The position numbers were made by a program, and so were the translations under genes. Below the pieces are notes generated by a model, which was not told the origin of the DNA, made no database searches, and saw nothing but the letters and a program-made list of their open reading frames with translations. Positions 6,105 through 7,589 of a stretch of DNA of 7,589 nucleotides are shown one piece after another. Within the stretch, counting starts at the first letter, position 1. Each line of letters opens with the position of its first letter. This DNA comes from Candidatus Ethanoperedens thermophilum (GTDB taxonomy: Archaea > Halobacteriota > Methanosarcinia > Methanosarcinales > EX4572-44), in contig WNEG01000096.1 of assembly GCA_012910725.1 (NCBI GenBank), positions 1 to 7,589 on the forward strand. Reading direction: 5' to 3'.

Positions 6105-6422
6105 TTGGATGATAATAAAGAACTTGACGATAATACTATAGTGCGGTGGACTCCACTCGGAGGAGCGCCAATATCTATATTAGAAGAAATAGCAGATGAA
6201 TTCGATCTTGAGACTGAAATAGAAGATGCGCAGGCTTCTGATGCATACATCCAGCCATACGATGAAGGTGATGATGATTCATACTCAAATAATATGTCGG
6301 ATGATATTGGAGGTGGAAGTGGACCTCGCAATTTTATTAGTTTCATAGGCACCAAAGCAGAGGTTGATAAGGCATACATTCGTTTCAGAGAACTGATGAT
6401 AGAACGTATTAACCGATTATAG
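6105..6422 (+). CDS. Small highly acidic protein of unknown function
   Basis: 105 residues from TTG 6105, or 108 from GTG 6096. I do not recognise the family. Two ordered-looking blocks flank an acidic, probably flexible centre. The N-terminal block (12-33) contains VRWTPLGGAPISILEEIADEF. The centre (about 34-73) is rich in Asp, Ser, Gly and Asn, including DEGDDD at 53-58. The C-terminal block (74-105) begins PRNFISFIGT and continues into an amphipathic helix ending near RELMIERINRL. It has 26 Asp/Glu against 9 Lys/Arg, with no cysteine, signal peptide or membrane segment. The CPBP protease gene starts 20 nt downstream on the same strand, so co-transcription is likely. Coding status is supported by the ribosome binding site, the promoter-like element and the coherent composition. 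A regulatory or adaptor role is possible but unproven. Confidence 0.75.
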   Translation: MDDNKELDDNTIVRWTPLGGAPISILEEIADEFDLETEIEDAQASDAYIQPYDEGDDDSYSNNMSDDIGGGSGPRNFISFIGTKAEVDKAYIRFRELMIERINRL

Positions 6423-6442
6423 CCGTCATAAACTTTACAGTA

Positions 6443-7219
6443 ATGGTAACATTGACAGATAATTTTTTTCATAAACGCCTTGTTATCTCCTTAGCTTATC
6501 TTGTTTGCATAACCTGTGCAGAGCTTCTTACAACCCGTAGTCCCGGGTATGGCATTACATTTCATGGTCTCATTATTTTTGCACTATTTATTCACTCCTC
6601 ATTAACAAATGACCAGGATCTCTCTAAATGGCTAATTGTTCTTATAATCGCGCCTCTTATCCGAATACTTAGTCTTTCCACGCCTTCTACACAGTTCAGT
6701 TACTTCGCATGGTTTCTAATAATAAGCCTTCCTATCTACATTGCAGTATTTACCTGCATACGTATTCAGAACATCGATCTAAAAGATGTTGGACTTGTCC
6801 TTCCAAAATTAAAATTTCTGCCGATTGAAATCGCAACCATCTTTCTTGCTTTTCCTCTTGGTCTAATGGAATATTATATATTAAAGCCTGGAATAATCGT
6901 TGAATTTAGCTTTGAAGCTATGGTCATACCTTCACTAATTATGATAATATCCACAGGTTTTTTAGAAGAATTATCATTTCGCGGGCTCTTGCAGTATCAT
7001 GCAACAAGAACAATGGGATTTTATGGCATCATTTTCATATCTGCTCTTTTCGGGTTTCTGCATATTGGAAACCTCAGTTTTTCTGATGTCTTCTTCGCAG
7101 GAAGTGTTGGCTTTATTTATTCGCTGGTGGTAAGAAAAACAGGATCCATATACGGGGTGACTATCTCACATGGCATTATAAATATCATGCTGTTCTTGAT
7201 CGCTCCGCACTACTTTTAA
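6443..7219 (+). CDS. CPBP-family intramembrane metalloprotease (Abi/Rce1-type)
   Basis: 258 hydrophobic residues with about seven or eight predicted membrane segments, roughly at 13-31, 38-54, 62-78, 86-106, 126-146, 159-175, 193-209, 214-230 and 236-255 (some borderline). The catalytic motifs of the CPBP/Rce1 family are complete: E175-E176-xxx-R180 in LEELSFRG, His207 in FGFLH, and His243 with Asn247 in SHGIIN. Family members cleave substrates within the membrane, as in CAAX processing, bacteriocin immunity or protein maturation; the substrate here cannot be deduced. It starts 20 nt after the acidic-protein stop with no clear ribosome binding site, so translation may be coupled to the upstream gene. 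ATG 6443 leaves a short charged N-terminus before the first membrane segment. Its stop is one base from that of the convergent PUA gene. Confidence 0.88.
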   Translation: MVTLTDNFFHKRLVISLAYLVCITCAELLTTRSPGYGITFHGLIIFALFIHSSLTNDQDLSKWLIVLIIAPLIRILSLSTPSTQFSYFAWFLIISLPIYIAVFTCIRIQNIDLKDVGLVLPKLKFLPIEIATIFLAFPLGLMEYYILKPGIIVEFSFEAMVIPSLIMIISTGFLEELSFRGLLQYHATRTMGFYGIIFISALFGFLHIGNLSFSDVFFAGSVGFIYSLVVRKTGSIYGVTISHGIINIMLFLIAPHYF

Positions 7220-7220
7220 G

Positions 7221-7589
7221 TTATAATTCAAGCTTCCAGATTTTATCTCCGACATGGTGGATTGATTTTACAGCCCTGCCCTGTGATTTTGCCATATCTG
7301 TGCCATCTTCCAGTGCTTCGCCAATAGCAAGCGGTTTGTCATATCGTTCCTCGGTAATTACGACAATATCCCCAGTTTGTATGCTTTCATCTGCTTTAAT
7401 GATGCCAGGCGCCATCACATTAGCTCCATTGACGATAAAAGGTACAGCACCACTATCTACCACTACTCTCGGTTGTTTGATATCAAGATGCATAATGCCT
7501 TTTAATGTTGGCAGGAGCCGGTGGTCAACCAGAAAAAAAGCAGGCATTCGGTCAATAATAATAAGCATCCGCCCATCAAATTCTGCAAT
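7221..7589 (-). CDS. Archaeal PUA-domain RNA-binding protein (MCT-1/DUF1947-like), 5' end cut by window
   Basis: The minus-strand frame is open to the right edge and gives 122 visible residues. The first seven (IAEFDGR) precede the only early Met (complement of 7566-7568), and the pre-PUA core IDRMPAFFLVDHRLLPTLKGI begins just after it. The real start is therefore probably beyond 7589; family members are usually about 150-160 residues. The C-terminal PUA domain is clear: VVVDSGAVPFIVNGANVMAPGI, then TGDIVVI, then KPLAIGEAL. Related proteins (archaeal homologues of human MCT-1) bind RNA and are linked to translation or ribosome recycling; the exact archaeal role is unsettled. It converges on the CPBP gene with one base between the stop codons. 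Confidence 0.9.
   Translation of the reverse strand: MAEFDGRMLIIIDRMPAFFLVDHRLLPTLKGIMHLDIKQPRVVVDSGAVPFIVNGANVMAPGIIKADESIQTGDIVVITEERYDKPLAIGEALEDGTDMAKSQGRAVKSIHHVGDKIWKLEL

Noticed and set aside
7566..7568. Met codon as the true start of the PUA-domain protein
   Set aside because: The frame stays open to the window edge, the residues before it (IAEFDGR) fit the pre-PUA domain, and the resulting protein would be short for the family.

Overview
The window looks like chromosomal DNA of a methanogen-type euryarchaeon, most likely near Methanosarcinales or a related methane-oxidising (ANME) lineage. The pointers are cofD (coenzyme F420 synthesis), a threonyl-tRNA synthetase with the archaeal N-terminal editing domain, a NadX-type L-aspartate dehydrogenase, an archaeal PUA-domain protein, GGAGGT/GGTGA ribosome binding sites, TATA-like promoters and oligo-T tracts. 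CofD and ThrS read like the Methanosarcina proteins as I remember them. No search was run, so the lineage is inference. I see no phage, plasmid, insertion sequence, tRNA or rRNA signature.

Layout. Bases 1-227 are non-coding: a degenerate repeat copy in reverse orientation (1-63), a T9 tract, and a TATA-like promoter. Two genes follow with 33 nt between them (228-1943): a flavin disulfide reductase-like enzyme and a small AhpD/carboxymuconolactone decarboxylase-family protein with a CxxCxxxH centre, together a plausible thiol/disulfide redox pair. After a T-rich stretch come cofD (2000-2926) and, after another intergenic gap with T tracts and a 7-bp dyad, thrS (3028-4908). Bases 4909-5167 hold a compact repeat array: four copies of a ~35-nt hairpin unit followed by three perfect copies of a 16-nt unit. 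nadX begins 45 nt after the array (5168-5977). A separate TATA-like element precedes a two-gene unit: a very acidic small protein of unknown function, probably starting at TTG (6105-6422), and a CPBP-family membrane protease (6443-7219). A PUA-domain gene on the minus strand converges on this unit with a single base between the stop codons and runs off the right edge of the window.

How the genes relate. Most are housekeeping functions: F420 synthesis, Thr-tRNA charging with proofreading, NAD synthesis from aspartate, and RNA binding. They do not form one pathway. The least ordinary material is the hairpin-repeat family, present in both orientations at the two ends of the first gene block, and the acidic protein/CPBP pair. 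I see no convincing new multi-gene system here.
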